A DNA stretch of 64,000 nt from Crotophaga sulcirostris. Its lineage: Eukaryota > Chordata > Aves > Cuculiformes > Crotophagidae. Position 1 is the first letter of the stretch. Every line of letters begins with the position of its first letter. The notes beneath the pieces were generated by a model. It worked only from the letters and a program-made list of their open reading frames with translations. It had not been told where the DNA came from and ran no database searches. The translations under genes were made by a program, and so were the position numbers. The stretch spans positions 1,439,266-1,503,265 of the forward strand of contig VYZB01000219.1 of assembly GCA_013397455.1 (NCBI GenBank), written 5' to 3'. Shown here piece after piece: positions 43,621-56,340 of the stretch.

Positions 43621-44802
43621 GTGCCTTTCTTCTTTCTTGTTGTAAATGTTATGCGTATGCTGTTGAACATTTGTTAAACTCTCAGGACTCTGTTTAATCC
43701 AATTGTTAAGTCTGCTAAATGTTTTTCTTTTTGTGCATCCTTTTCTGAAACCTTCTACTTAACTGCATTGTAGGAGTCAATCTTAAGCGGGCTTTCTGTA
43801 CAATAGGCTCTTGCGGGGGGGTGAACTTTTGTGTTTGCCTGCTTTCTGAAGTTGTAATATAAGTAGTATAGTTATGCATGTTGCCTGCTACATTTTGCTT
43901 TCTCATTTAATTTTAAAAACAATAACATAATGAGGTTTGCCATTTCTCTTATTAAGTTACGATGAACTGACTAGTCTGTATTATTTGTGTGATTTAAATT
44001 AGAAAGGATAAGCTTTTTATTCTCTACTAAGCGTGATCCTGGTTATAGCCTTACGTTAGTCGTTGCACATGTTTGAATGCAGAACAGTTAGCATGGGGTC
44101 CTGGAGTTCTTGGGGTGGCTCTGTTAACTCAGCTTCTTAACCTTTAAAAAGTGAAGAACAAGGGCTGGAGGCTTGCTCGGTGTTGAAGACTACTGAAGCT
44201 CAAGGTCTCTGTTGTTTTTCTTCTAGTAAGCTTTTGAAGCTGAGCCTGCATAATTTATAGAGGGGGGAGTTGCTGTTGTTTCTGCACTGGTTTGGGAGGG
44301 ATTGAATGTGATACAAAAGGAGGTTTTGATACCAGTAAACAATTTTGAATTTCCAGGATATTTACATTGGAAAGAAAATGCGGAAGGGGTAGTAACAATG
44401 TGACACTAAAGTGTTTAAGAGTTACATTTTTAGTAGAACATAACTATTATTTAATGTTAGTATCTTTTATAACGTAAGTGTTATTCAGTGATGCAGTCTT
44501 ATATGTGTACTAAACAAACCCTTAAAAGAAATTGCTTGTTGCTAGAGAAAATATCAACAAATTGAGTTTTGTTTGCAGTCAGTCTCTTTGAGTTCAGACG
44601 AATGTCTTGCCTTAGAGTAACCATTTATTTCCAACCCCCTCCCTTTGCCTGCAAAATGTGGCTGCTTAGGTTCCGTCAAATTTGAGTTTCAGAAGTAAGA
44701 ATTTCTTTGTACAAATATGTGAATGCTTTATGTTTCCAGTTTTGAAATAGTATTCAAAGTGGGAGGGAGGGAACCCATGATCAAGAAATAGATGGATATA
44801 GA

Positions 44803-45245
44803 TGGATAAGGCCAACGAGGCTGGTGAAGGGTCTGGAGAACAAGTCTTATGAGGAGCGGCTGAGGGAGCTGCGGTTGTTTAGCTTGGAGGAGAGGAGGCT
44901 GAGGGGAGACTTCATCACTGGCTATAACTGCCTGAAAGGAGGTTGTGGCAAAGCGAGTGTTGGTCACTTCTCCTAACTGACAGGTGATAGAACAAGAGGA
45001 AATGGCCATAAGTTGTGCCAGGGCAGGTTTAGGCTGGATATTATGAAAAAATTCTTCACTGAAAGGGTGGTCAGGCACTGGCAGAGGTTGCCCAGGGAGG
45101 TGATTGAGTCCCCATCCCTGGAGATGTTTAAAAGACAGGTAGATGAGTTTCTGGGGGACATGGTTTAGCAGAGGACAGGTATGGTTTGACTCAATGATCT
45201 CAAAAGTCTTTTCCAACCAGATGATGAGTCTATGATTCTATTCTG
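44803..45245 (+). repeat. CR1 fragment, sense orientation
   Basis: It starts GGATAAGGCCAACGAGGCTG and contains the CR1 coding landmarks GAGGAGCGGCTGAGGGAGCT and AAATTCTTCACTGAAAGGGT (with one change). It ends ATGAGTCTATGATTCTATTCTG. Confidence 0.95.
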
Positions 45246-45441
45246 TAATATGATTTTAGAGAGATTGACACTGCCTCATGGCCAGATAATGGTTACAGTA
45301 GATGCCTCTAGTCTTGGCAGGGCTAAGTCACAGAGAATACTGTCTTGGGAATATTTACAAGCTATATCTAGTACAGGATCTTCCTGCTCTCCTTCCCTGA
45401 TCCTCAGCATTCATCCCTTCACTGGCAAAGTAAAATCAAAC

Positions 45442-45454
45442 TTTTTTTTTTTTT
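45442..45454 (+). repeat. poly(T) tract (T13)
   Basis: Thirteen consecutive T residues followed by GGGGG. Confidence 0.85.
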
Positions 45455-46936
45455 GGGGGTTCTCCTGGGACCGAGATTGTCCATGGCCAGAAAGCATCTC
45501 GGAACTTTTCAACGGACATGCATTGTTGTTTGTAAAATGGGTGGTGATGTTGGGAGGAGGCTGGATGGAGCATGATGGGCCAGGCCGTTCACGGTTTCAG
45601 GGCTTGTTGGTGAGGGATGTGGGCAGGGAGTGTGGCGCAGCTGCTGCTTTGCTGTCACGAGGCTGTTCCTCTGTGCAGACCTTGGGCTGCAATCCAGCAC
45701 TGCCTTGATTAAGTACTCTCTACCCAAGTTTTGAATTGGTGACTTGTTCCTGTCTGTATTTAACAGCCTGAGGACGGTGTCAGGAGAGGAGCTGTTTTGC
45801 TGCTGCTGCCTTTTTAGTGGTAGGTGTAGATCTTGGTTTCATCGAGTGCAAGCAGTGGGGAGGGCTATCTGCAGGACCCCCCAGGGAATTTCAAAGGACT
45901 TGGCAGGCTGGGGGGATCCCTCATGAGCTCAGGTTCCAACTGCAGGCAAAACGTGCATCTCTGCAAGTACCTGATGCGGGAATTGTGAGGACTCTCTGAT
46001 GAATCTGAGAACTTCGACTGCCCCAAATTTCTCCTCAGTTAGCACATCTTTCCAAATGAACTGTTTTTTTCCCCAACTAAACTTTTTATTGAAACAATTT
46101 TACAGACAGAAAAATCTGTATACTGAATTGAAATAGTAGTAAACCTATTTATTATGAACACTTTTCTTTCTGTTACAGTGTCTGTCAGTAGGTGCATGGT
46201 AGCTAACTGTAAGTGGAATAGGTGAACTCTCAGACTGGTTGAGCAGTAGGTTATTCGATGCAGAATACATTGTATTACACATTTCTGTTGATATTATTGA
46301 TTAAAGGATAAAATACAAACCAGTTTGTTCATGAATGTACTGCTTTGTCCACAAGGTTTTTGGAAACCTGTTACCATTCTGATGTGATGTCACATATAAT
46401 TAAAGCCCAGAGCTGAGCTAATCCAGCCGTTCTGTCAGGACGTGGCACTTAAAAAGATCCCTCAAACCCATGTAGGTTTCAGGAGTTGTTACAGATCTGT
46501 CAGCTTTCATGAAACCCACATTTGAAGTGCAGGTTAATTTGTGTAGGCTTTTTGCTCTATGTGCCTGTAATAACAACTCACAGTGTTAATGGATTGCAGT
46601 AATGAAGTACATCACTGTGGGGACAACCAGGTTGTTTAAGCAGGTGGGATTGCTTTGGAGCCCTCGGGAGCTCCATATGTGGAAAGAAACACTTGTGTAT
46701 CCAGCCTGTTGTCCTTCAGGAATGACTGAGGAGGGATTGCACCCGGGCATTTCGCCCCTCTGCGTGTTGCAGGGCTTGTGCTTTTCTGCTGGCTGTCCCC
46801 TCCTGTTGTAGGGAATAAGTGGGATAACTGCCTGGAGGTGATGCCTGTGGACACTGCTTGGTAAGGTGCAGGGAGTGCTTTGGTGGTTTTGGTTTTGTTC
46901 CAAAACAAAGGCTGGGTTGTTGTGTGGTCTTCTTTT

Positions 46937-46973
46937 TTGTTTGTTTGTTTGTTTTTGGTTTTGTTTGTTTTTT
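46937..46973 (+). repeat. (TTTG)n low-complexity stretch
   Basis: Repeated TTTG units with small interruptions, ending in a T run. Confidence 0.85.
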
Positions 46974-49900
46974 GAAAAAACGCCCTGGTTTTTTGTAGAA
47001 CTGTAACCAGGAGTAAGAGGGGTTTAGTCCCTTAGAAGCACCTGTGGGAGATACTTAAACAAACAGAAAAAAGTTCTCCTTTCAGGCAGATGATGCCCAA
47101 AGGGGAACTTGGAAGTGAAAGTGGCACCAGCTGCTTTTCCTCATTTTTATATTTGGTACCGTGCCTTGCCCCTCATTGTTTCCTGAGCTCTTAAGCCCAC
47201 ACGTAAAACAGGTAGGGCATATAAACCAGAAGGTGTTTGTTCTGTAGCACGTTCAGTTAGCGTAATGGTGATAGGGAGCTTAAGGAGGGAAATACAGAGG
47301 CTCTTTGGTGAGGCACAGAAGTTCTCTGGGAGTTGTGTCCATTATCTATGTGTGTTGTATGTGTACAGTAATTAGTGAAAGGACCAGAGAGAAGGGAAAC
47401 CCCCTAGTTTTAAATCTGGAGCCTTGTAGAATTTCTTCAGGCAACTTTTGTTCAGTCTTAGTGCTTTTTCAAGCATTTAGGCTTCCAGCATAATCTACCA
47501 TCAGTCTAAAAGGAGAAAGCAGAGATTAGGTTTACTCTTGCCTTTCCATAATGTTGTTAGCAGCTATAAAACCTAACCAGGCTCTACTGAAATTGAGCTG
47601 TTACATTTAAGGAATTGCCCTCCAATGCCAATGGAGTGGAGGTGGTGTTCTGGTTCTCTACAGTTAACCTGGTTTTGTGTTCTTTGCTTTTTCTCATGCA
47701 GTAAAAGACCTCCATAGTGCCTGCAGGTCACTGGAGAAACATTTACTTTCTACATTCTGTGAGCTGTTAGTGAGTGGAGGAAAGAGAGAGATAATTGACT
47801 AAAAAATATTTATTCCTGTTTGTGGTACTTTGCTCTCATTTATTCTGATTTTGAGCATAATTAATATAATTTGGAAGTAAAGTCCTTGATGCTTATTATC
47901 ACTTATTATTGTTGTATTGAAAAGCATATATTAAATGTCAGTTCATAAGATTTGAAACTATTATGGATTCTGAGGCCTTGTTTTTTAGCCACTTCATTAT
48001 CTTTAACAATGTTTTTGTGCCAGGGAGCTTATCATTAGGAATGTACTTGGATTCAAATAGCTACTATTTTCATCTTCTATTTGATATAGATGTGACTGCA
48101 AGATTTAAAGCATACCGGTCTCTTATTTAGGTGGTTAGAGAAACTGGTTCTTTTACCAGTTGTGTAATGCAGCCATATGTACCCATCACCTTCCATAGCT
48201 TCATCCTCAGGAAGCACTGCAGTGGTTTGGAACATACTTTGTCCTGATTTGGGAAATGGCTCCACCAGCCCTACCACACAAAGAGAAGTGTCCGGTGCTC
48301 TTAGTTCTGTACAGAAACCTCTCCAGTGGGTGTTGAAGCCTGATTGTTAAGCCACAGGAGAGAAGTTCTCCAATGTTGCTTTACATTATTGTGTACTGTC
48401 AAATGTGATAAAGTAGTACTTCAGGAATAAATTATTAGAGAGATGACGTGAAATTATCTTGGTAACTAGGTACTGCTCATCCAGCTTTTTCTTCCTTGTA
48501 TTCAGTTGCACTTTTCCTTTACTTTTTTAGAGAGATCGTCATATTTGTCTACTAAAACTCTGCTCATTTTATTCTTGCTAATTTATACACACCTCTCATC
48601 GTATTGGGGTTTTTCCTACACCTTTCCATTTATTGTCCTTAAAACTTTCAGCTTAATTGTGTGTCGTGTACTGCTTTTCCTTTAATGTTCACATGAGGGG
48701 TCTGCAACTTGGAAGCTCTAACAGAGCACTGATTTGCTACAGGAGCGATCAACTACTCGCTTCCAATGCGAGAAGCCAACTCGTTCCTCCAGAAGCCAAC
48801 TCTTACAATTCTTGTAGCTGCTTTTTCAGACTTGCAGCTACCCTGCCTCCTCCCAGCCTGTCTGCCATAGGCTTTGATGGTGTGCTTAGCTTTAGCTGTC
48901 CTTCATCCTTGACTTCCATACAGTGGGATGTCCAGCTCCATCTATGTTCCTTGATCTGCATTTTCATTCTTACACAATATGTCCGGCTGTTGGACAAGGA
49001 GTAGAAGGTGACATTGATGTACTTCTTACCAGTGTCATTCCTGCTTAGATTAAGACCGGAGCGTATTGATTTACTCTCTGTAAGCGGAAGCTGTCTTCTC
49101 AAAAATGTGGTCTTAAAAGCCTTTTCAATTGACAATCTGTAATCTGTTGCAGAAGAATTTAGGATTTGCCAGTAGCAAGTGGAATTGTCGAGCATTAGGA
49201 CTTTAATATTTATTCCTTACAATAACATTCCCTGCAGAGGCAATTGTTTGCTAGCAATAAGGAATCTCAGTGCTATGCCACAGAAGGAAGTTTCTTTCCA
49301 TTTATTGATAAGATACAATTTAGCATTAACTTGCTTAGCTTCTATTTGTTTTTCTTTACTAATTTTGAGCTTCTCTTGATTTATGCTTGTATTCAGATAT
49401 CAGAAGGAAGTACAACAAAGGAAGCTACAGTTGGAAAAAAATGTATTTGCAAACTAAGGATTCTGATTTATTGACCTGAAAACTTCCACCATCCTTTTTT
49501 TCATGATACAAATTCAGACACAGACATGAAGCAGTGTTCTTAAAATGACAGTGAGTGCAGAAGATGTGTTCTGCTAAAACCTTTTCCTACGGTGCATGAA
49601 ATCATGAATTGGAAGATGATGAATAGCCTGTCGCTGTGTAGTCTGCATCCTTTTAATAATGTTATTCTCCGTTAAAATGGGTTGCTTTAACCAGACAACT
49701 GCTTTGCTGCTTCTGTTAGGTTTGCAGTAATTTACAAAGACTTCTTTGACATGTTTTCTGGTATTTTGCCTCAAAACAGTTGGGACTGTTAGCATTTCTT
49801 TTTGGAAGCAGTCCAACAGGTCCATTATAAAGCAATGCATACTTGATTCCTTTTCTTTAAAGGAACAGAATGTTCTCTCCAATATCTGGAATATTTGTGC

Positions 49901-52900
49901 TTGTCTCTCTGTTTTAAACAGTTGTCTTTCTGGGACAGAAAGCTTTAAAACTAAGGGTAGTGTTGTACAAGTGGTTAAAGCTATCCATGCAGTAGGCCTG
50001 TTACTGGTTTGTGCAGTGAAATGGCCTGAATACCCAGTTTGGAGAGCTGATGTGAAAATGTCCACTTCCCCCTGTTAATCATCAACAGTGCTTCCAGTAT
50101 TATTGTTTCTTTGGGCTGAAACTGGAGTCTCCTCTTCTCAAAATTAGTCGCAGTTTGGATTTTGTTTGCAGCAGTTTCTCATAATACCTTGATTTTTTTT
50201 TTCAGTTGTTACTATGTGTGTGTTTTGCAGACTCTGAGGGCTGATGCGATGGCTCAATTTGGTGTTAGTTGTGTAGATTGCAAGTATTGTCCCCTTTTTT
50301 TCCCCCTTTGTGCTCCAGTGCTTGGCCATCCCGGTGCTCTCTGCCAGACTGCAGTCCAGCATCCCAGGGTGTTTCTGTAGTGGGAGTGCCCAACCTGGGG
50401 CCAGTGCTGGGGGTGCAGCCTCCCGAGGGTCCGACTCTGGCTGCAGTCTCTGATGGTGTCAGCAGCTTTTCCTGGTGCTTCCTGATGGTGTGGCCATTGC
50501 TTGTTGCTAGGTCGAGACGCCAACAGGATAAGTAAGTGTAAAATGCAGGAACTGGGATTTTTCTAAGCGTGGTTTATTAGCTTAAGGGAAATGTTACAAT
50601 AAGCACTTTTTTTTTCAGTCATCCTTTGTGTATCTGAGTGCTTTCAGCTTTACGACTTCAATCATTGACTACGGCTGTTCTTTTCTAGGGCCAAGAAGTG
50701 AGACCTTCTCTTCATTGGGCCAATTCATACTGGTTATTTTTATGTAGAAGAGAGTGGTTACTTACTAGATTACTTTAACTTTCAGCCACGAGCTAGTATT
50801 GAGCTAAGAACTAGAGCTTTTCCTCTTTAGTTTCCTTAGCTGAAGCGTGTTTCATGATGTCAGAAGGCATCAGCAGCAAAGGGAGTCCATATCTATAAGT
50901 TTTGGTTCCTGATTTTCCCCAGACGCCAGATACATCAGTCCCCTGTAGCTGACTCTGGCTGTGCTGAATGGTGCTGGTTCTGGCTGTGGTAGGTGTGCCG
51001 CAAGTGGTGACGGTGAGCTGGAAGGCAAAAGGCAGCCTGTGACACTGCTCTGCAGGTGTGGGTGATCTGCAGCAGCTTCCCTAGCGTGGGGCTCTTTGCT
51101 GCCAACCACCAACCTTCCTGCATGTGAGTAAAGGGGCTTGGTGGTGTAAACAACTTAATACATACCAGTGCTTTTCTTGGACTTCGCTGTTTTCAGCAGT
51201 TTTTAGAGAGCGCTGAGGCTCCCTCACGTCATGCCCAAGCTGCAAGCTTGCCTGAACAGAAGAGTGACTCCCTTCAGGAGCCTGGTTCTCTTTCTAAATA
51301 GCTTTTCACGTTATTTTGCCTGTGGCTGTTGATTAGGGGACAGTTCTCACCTTCATCTTTTCTTCAGAAGCTGCCAATATTCCAAAGTTCGTGATTTACT
51401 TAATCGGTAATCTTTATGATAGAGAGTGGGAGGAAGTGGTGATGTGAATCTCTCTTGAGATATTTCACTGAGCTGCTGTCTGCTGCAGAAGGGACTTCTG
51501 AACAGAGAGAAAGTAATGTGGGCTTAGAGATCCCATCCTGATTCCTTTGGATCACTTGCTAGCCTGCGTTTTGCTCATGTTTCTCTCCTGTGCCATTTGG
51601 AGATCACAGTCTATTGTCTCTCAGACCGGGAAGGATGTGTCTGCAGACACTTCAGCTGTTTTGCTTGACAGAGACTTGGAATTGAAAAATTCCTGTCAAA
51701 GCCTTGGCCTGTTGCACTGGATGGATCAGGATTGTGTATTCAAAGAGAAGTCTGAATTTGACAGATTACAGTAAAAAAATATAAATTAATTTAAAAAATT
51801 AATTAATGAATGACAGTGGACTTCAGAGTTCTCTATCAGACACTCAGCAGCTGGTAGTGAAATGTTCTGCTTGAAAAGTCACTTAAATATGGGTCAGGTA
51901 AAGATATCTAAGTGAGATATTTGTACTAGAGAATTTATTCAAGGGATATAACACCGAAACAATGTTTACCCTGATGTAACAGTAATCCCCTTACAGTTCT
52001 ACCCATGTTGGCTCAGGCTGCAAGAGCAAATCTCATCTGCAAGTCTTCAGCTTGTGTGCAAGTAGGTGCTTTGGGAAAATTGTTAAGAGTTAGTCCAAAT
52101 GCCTTTGAATTCAGTTCCTGAACAATAAAAAAGCAGGATGCCTAGTGCTAAGTGCTTGTCATCACTATACTTCAGAGGCTTTTCTATTGTCCTGCAGTAT
52201 CTATTAAATTCTTTTTAAGCTCTGCTGACTTCAAAGTTAGCCTTTGGTGCGACTTGTTGGAGGGAAAAGCCCTTTCAGATGCCGGATCAGGCCACGGAAG
52301 CCATGGCTTGCACTTTGTTTGATGCTGTCCTTTTGTTCAGATGTGAAGGAAACATAGAGTAGTTTTCCTGCTGAAGTGGCATCCAACCCAGCTGTCTGCA
52401 GGCAGCAAGGAGGTGATTGCCAGCACGCTTTGTAGTCGCAGCCTGGGTTTCAAGGCCTTTCCCATCCACTGCCCATAGAGCGGCGTGCCACCTTTCAGTG
52501 AGGCCGACACGGTGTGAGCTATAACGTAACATCTGTCACTGATGTGATACAGATTAAAAATTATCTGTGAAAAAGAGGAACCTGAGACATTGGGCAACTG
52601 TGCCTCCCACTCTCAAATCCTCTTCTGTAGAGCCTTATAGTGATGTGCTTTTTGTATTAATCAACTGTAACTGAAAGTTGTAGGGGGAGAAGTGCTGGCA
52701 TTACTGGTCAGGGGCATTTAAACATCCATTATATGTCATGTGAAATCTAAATTATGCAGTGGCACATTCCTTTTACTACCTAGATAAAATCAGCATTGAC
52801 TGCAGTGTCTGACTGACTCCAGGCAAGGCTGAGTGGATATTTGAAAAAATGATATGTGTGTGGGTTTTTTTATATCTTTTATTACTGAAGCCTTCGCTTT

Positions 52901-54041
52901 TTAGCTGAAGGCAGTCTGCAACCTTTCTTGAGATAAGGTTCTCTCCAGATTTTTGGTTGCTTGGATATTGGCATTTACAAAAGCACAGTGAAATTGTGTA
53001 TAGGCAGAAGATTGTTCTTCAGACAGTTAACAAGGGATGAGGATTTCCTGGATAGCTGTGATGGATTGATACAGTTTCATGAGTTGTCAGCTCTGGAAAA
53101 GGTTGCCATACAACTTTGGAGGAAAAAACTCATCTTACAACAACACAGGGTTCTTTGCTGGAGTAGCTGACTGGTTTTAGGCTTTAGTTTCATTGGCTAT
53201 TTCATTGTGGTTGCTACTTCTATGTTTCTTTCATGTGCAAATGCCTTCTATTTTGCAAAAGACAATTGAGGGTTACTGCAATTCTATTCAGACTACTTAG
53301 GGTTCCGTGTAACCTTTCTATAACTTTAACACATAAAGTTTGTACAGAAACCTCTTCAAAATCTGCTTGAAGTTTTGCTGATCTTCAGGGTAGGGCAAAA
53401 CCCAAAGAATCAGAATAAATCCTAGCATAGCTCTAGTGGACAGAGAAAGCAGGGAGGGATGTAGAGGAGGAAGTGATGTTGGTGTTTGTTGCTCAGCGAC
53501 ACAAACTGGAAGCACGTCTGCTGTTTCTGCTTCTGTTCCATTTTATTGAGGGTTGAAGGGCAGACCTTTTCAAGATTGTAGGGGAAGAAAACGATGATAA
53601 ACACCATTGAGTGTGTGAGACAATAATGGAGAGGAGAGAAAAATGGTCCAGATCTTCCCCTGGCTGCAGTGTCCACATCTCTGCTACCCTTTGATGTCCT
53701 ATCCTTCCTACAGCTCTTGGGACAACTTTGCATTGAGGGTTGAGCCTGGCTGCTGGCTGGCATGGTGAAGTAACTAAATTTGGACAGAGCTGGTTTCACA
53801 TGGAACCAGCAGCAGAGATCTGAACCAAAATTCCCTCTGGGAATCTGGGAGTAACCCTTGAAGTATTTTAACTTTGTACCACACAGCCAAGTTGCAAATG
53901 TAGTTAATCTTAGCATAGGCTAATTTACTTTTTGATTAATGTTAAGTCAGGTAATTACTAGCTTAGCTTGAAATTTGCTTCTGAGGTGTTACTTACTCTA
54001 CCTTTAATCTGAAATACTGCTAACGGGCTTCTTAATTGTAT

Positions 54042-54448
54042 AGGGGAGACTGGTGCCTGTTCTGAACAGGCTGGGCAGACAATGGGTTGAGAAGAGCCCT
54101 GAGGAGAAGGACTTGGGGTGTTGGGGGATGAGAAGCTCCATGTGAACTGACAATGTGCACTCGCAGCCCAGAAACCAACGGTGTCCTGGGCTGCATCCAA
54201 AGCAGTGGGACCAACAGGGGAGGGAGGGGATTCTGCCCCTCTGCTCTGCTCTGGTGAGACCCCACCTGGAGCCCTGTGTCCAGTTCTGGAGTCCTGAGCA
54301 CAGGAAGGACATGGAGCTGTTGGAGTGAGTCCACAGGAGGCCACAGAGATGATCCGAGGGCTGGAGTACCTCCTGTAGGAGGACAGGCTGAGAGAGTTGG
54401 GGTTGTTCAGGCTGGAGAAGAGAAGGCTGTTGGGAGACCTTAGAGCAG
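54042..54448 (+). repeat. CR1 fragment lacking its 3' end
   Basis: The sense CR1 sequence starts near CCCTGAGGAGAAGGACTTGG and contains TGGAGTCCTGAGCACAGGAA and GACAGGCTGAGAGAGTTGGG. It stops abruptly after GGGAGACCTTAGAGCAG at 54448. The usual 3' region and tail are absent, unlike normal 5'-truncated insertions. Confidence 0.93.
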
Positions 54449-54915
54449 ACAAAAAGTGGGTATCCCATGTTGTACCCATGGGAAGTGTAGTTTGAATTTT
54501 ACCTGGCACCTGACCGGGGTGTCTACACAGTGTGAACGTGTTGGGAAGTGATGCTCCGTTTGAACTTACTTCCTTGTAGGAGGTGCGTGCAGTCTGGTCA
54601 GGACTTCGAGATTCAGCACTGGAGTAGGAATAGTGCACTGTGGAGATGCATCGGTCAGCTTGAAAATGTCTTGGCTGCTTATAGGGTTCTTGAAGTCAGC
54701 AGCTGTCTGCTTTAGTTCCTGGGCTGGAGTGGCTCTGATGGAGGGACCAATTTGGGCAGTCAGTAATGAAATGCAACTGTCTAAATAGTTTGTTTTCCTT
54801 TTGCAAGCCATGAGTAGATGAGTCAATGTGGAGAGGTTTATTTTCTTCCTTCAAGAGCAGACACAAAGTTATTACAATCTTGACCCATTATTTTCTATTC
54901 AAGTTTTTGTGATTG

Positions 54916-54930
54916 TTTTTTTTTTTTTTT
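54916..54930 (+). repeat. poly(T) tract (T15)
   Basis: Fifteen consecutive T residues. Confidence 0.85.
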
Positions 54931-56157
54931 AGTACAGACAATAAAAGTTAAAGGGGCTCTTTATCAGATGCTGAGGCTGTTTCCCAGGTAGCAAATACTA
55001 CTTCGTGTTTCCATTATATGTGAAAAAAAAAGAGCTTGGCACATGTAATCCTTGGAAAAGCCTAACAGAATCCATTTATTTAGGGTAGCTTTTGGTGTAG
55101 TGTAGATGGAAATGGTCTGGACAAGTATATGGTGCCGGAGAGATGTCTGTGATGCAGTGGAAGCTCTGAAATTTTGTTGCATTAACTTCTGGAGCTCCAG
55201 CGAGTTCACTGTCAGGGTAACACAGTTGGACGTTTCCCTTGAGGCTTACATGAACAGCAGAAAACCTGTTCTACTTGGTGATACATTAAGAGTTGAAGTG
55301 CAAATAGGTTCTACTTGAATAGCTTTATTTGGAAAATTAGTTAGATGAACTATTAACAATATTGTTAATGCAAAACCAATAACTAATTCTAGCTGAGAGG
55401 TTGAGGTAACTTCTCTGAATTAAAAAACGTAAGAAGAAAAGCAATACTTCACTCCTAGTGCCTGTGTGCCTTCACAGACGTGTTCTGTTGTAAGTGTTTC
55501 ACTGTTAAAGTCCTTATTTTCAGGTGGAAAGGATTTCTCATTTGGGGTATTCATACTCTAGAGTTGTGATTAATTCAGAAACATTTTAGGTAGATGATTG
55601 AACCACTGGCACCGATAGCGGTGAGAAAAGCCCAATGACGAATGGCTGCTTTAATTTACTATGAAGTGTTGAGAGCTCTCTGCTCTGGGCAAGAATGTGA
55701 TGTACTGCACACAGAGCGGATCTGCCCAGAACGGCTGAGTGACCCTGTAGTTATAGGCGTGAACTGAGACAGCTGAGAAACAAGCAACACTTGTAAGCTG
55801 AAGGTGTAATTAACCCTCCAGTGTGGCTGGGAAAGAGCTGCTGAGTCCAGCTGGTTAGAAAACAAAGCCAGTTTTCACCTGAAGTAAAACATGATCCCTA
55901 AGGCTCAGGTGCAGCATTGCAGTAAGGCTTGCTGGCTGCCCCTTACTGCTGGATGTTCTTGCACAACTGAAGGTTTTTTACTTACTATTATTATTAATTC
56001 AATTTTTTTCAATTACCAGCTTGAGCTGAGCAAGGAGGCATTGTGAAAAGCATTACAGCGAGGCTTAGGGTAGCCCAGAGCTTCCCTATCTGAACTGAAA
56101 ACTACATTTCCCATTTTTTAGGAAGCCGATTCTGCACAGAACTAGTGCTTTCTGTTT

Positions 56158-56340
56158 TCATAGAAACATGGAATGGTTTGGGTTGGAAAGGGACCTCGAA
56201 GCCCATCCAGTTCCACCCCCCCTGCCATGGGCAGGAACACCTCCCAGTGGATCAGGGGGCTCAAAGCCCCATCCAACCTGGCCTTAAACACCTCCAGGGA
56301 TGGGACAGCCACCACTTCTCTGGGCAACCTGGGCCAGGGG
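56158..56340 (-). repeat. CR1 3'-end fragment, reverse orientation
   Basis: TCATAGAAACATGGAATGGT opens the reversed CR1 3' end. The copy runs to ACCTGGGCCAGGGG. Confidence 0.95.

Noticed and set aside
51547..51774. 75-codon + frame starting with a hydrophobic segment
   Set aside because: A signal-peptide-like start is easily produced by chance, and there is no continuation or similarity.
53422..53916. 164-codon minus-strand frame in FBXW11 intron 2
   Set aside because: No recognisable domain, irregular composition, and no convincing splice signals at the ends.
53958..54638. 226-codon minus-strand frame
   Set aside because: Mostly the reverse of the CR1 fragment at 54042-54448, so it is not coding.
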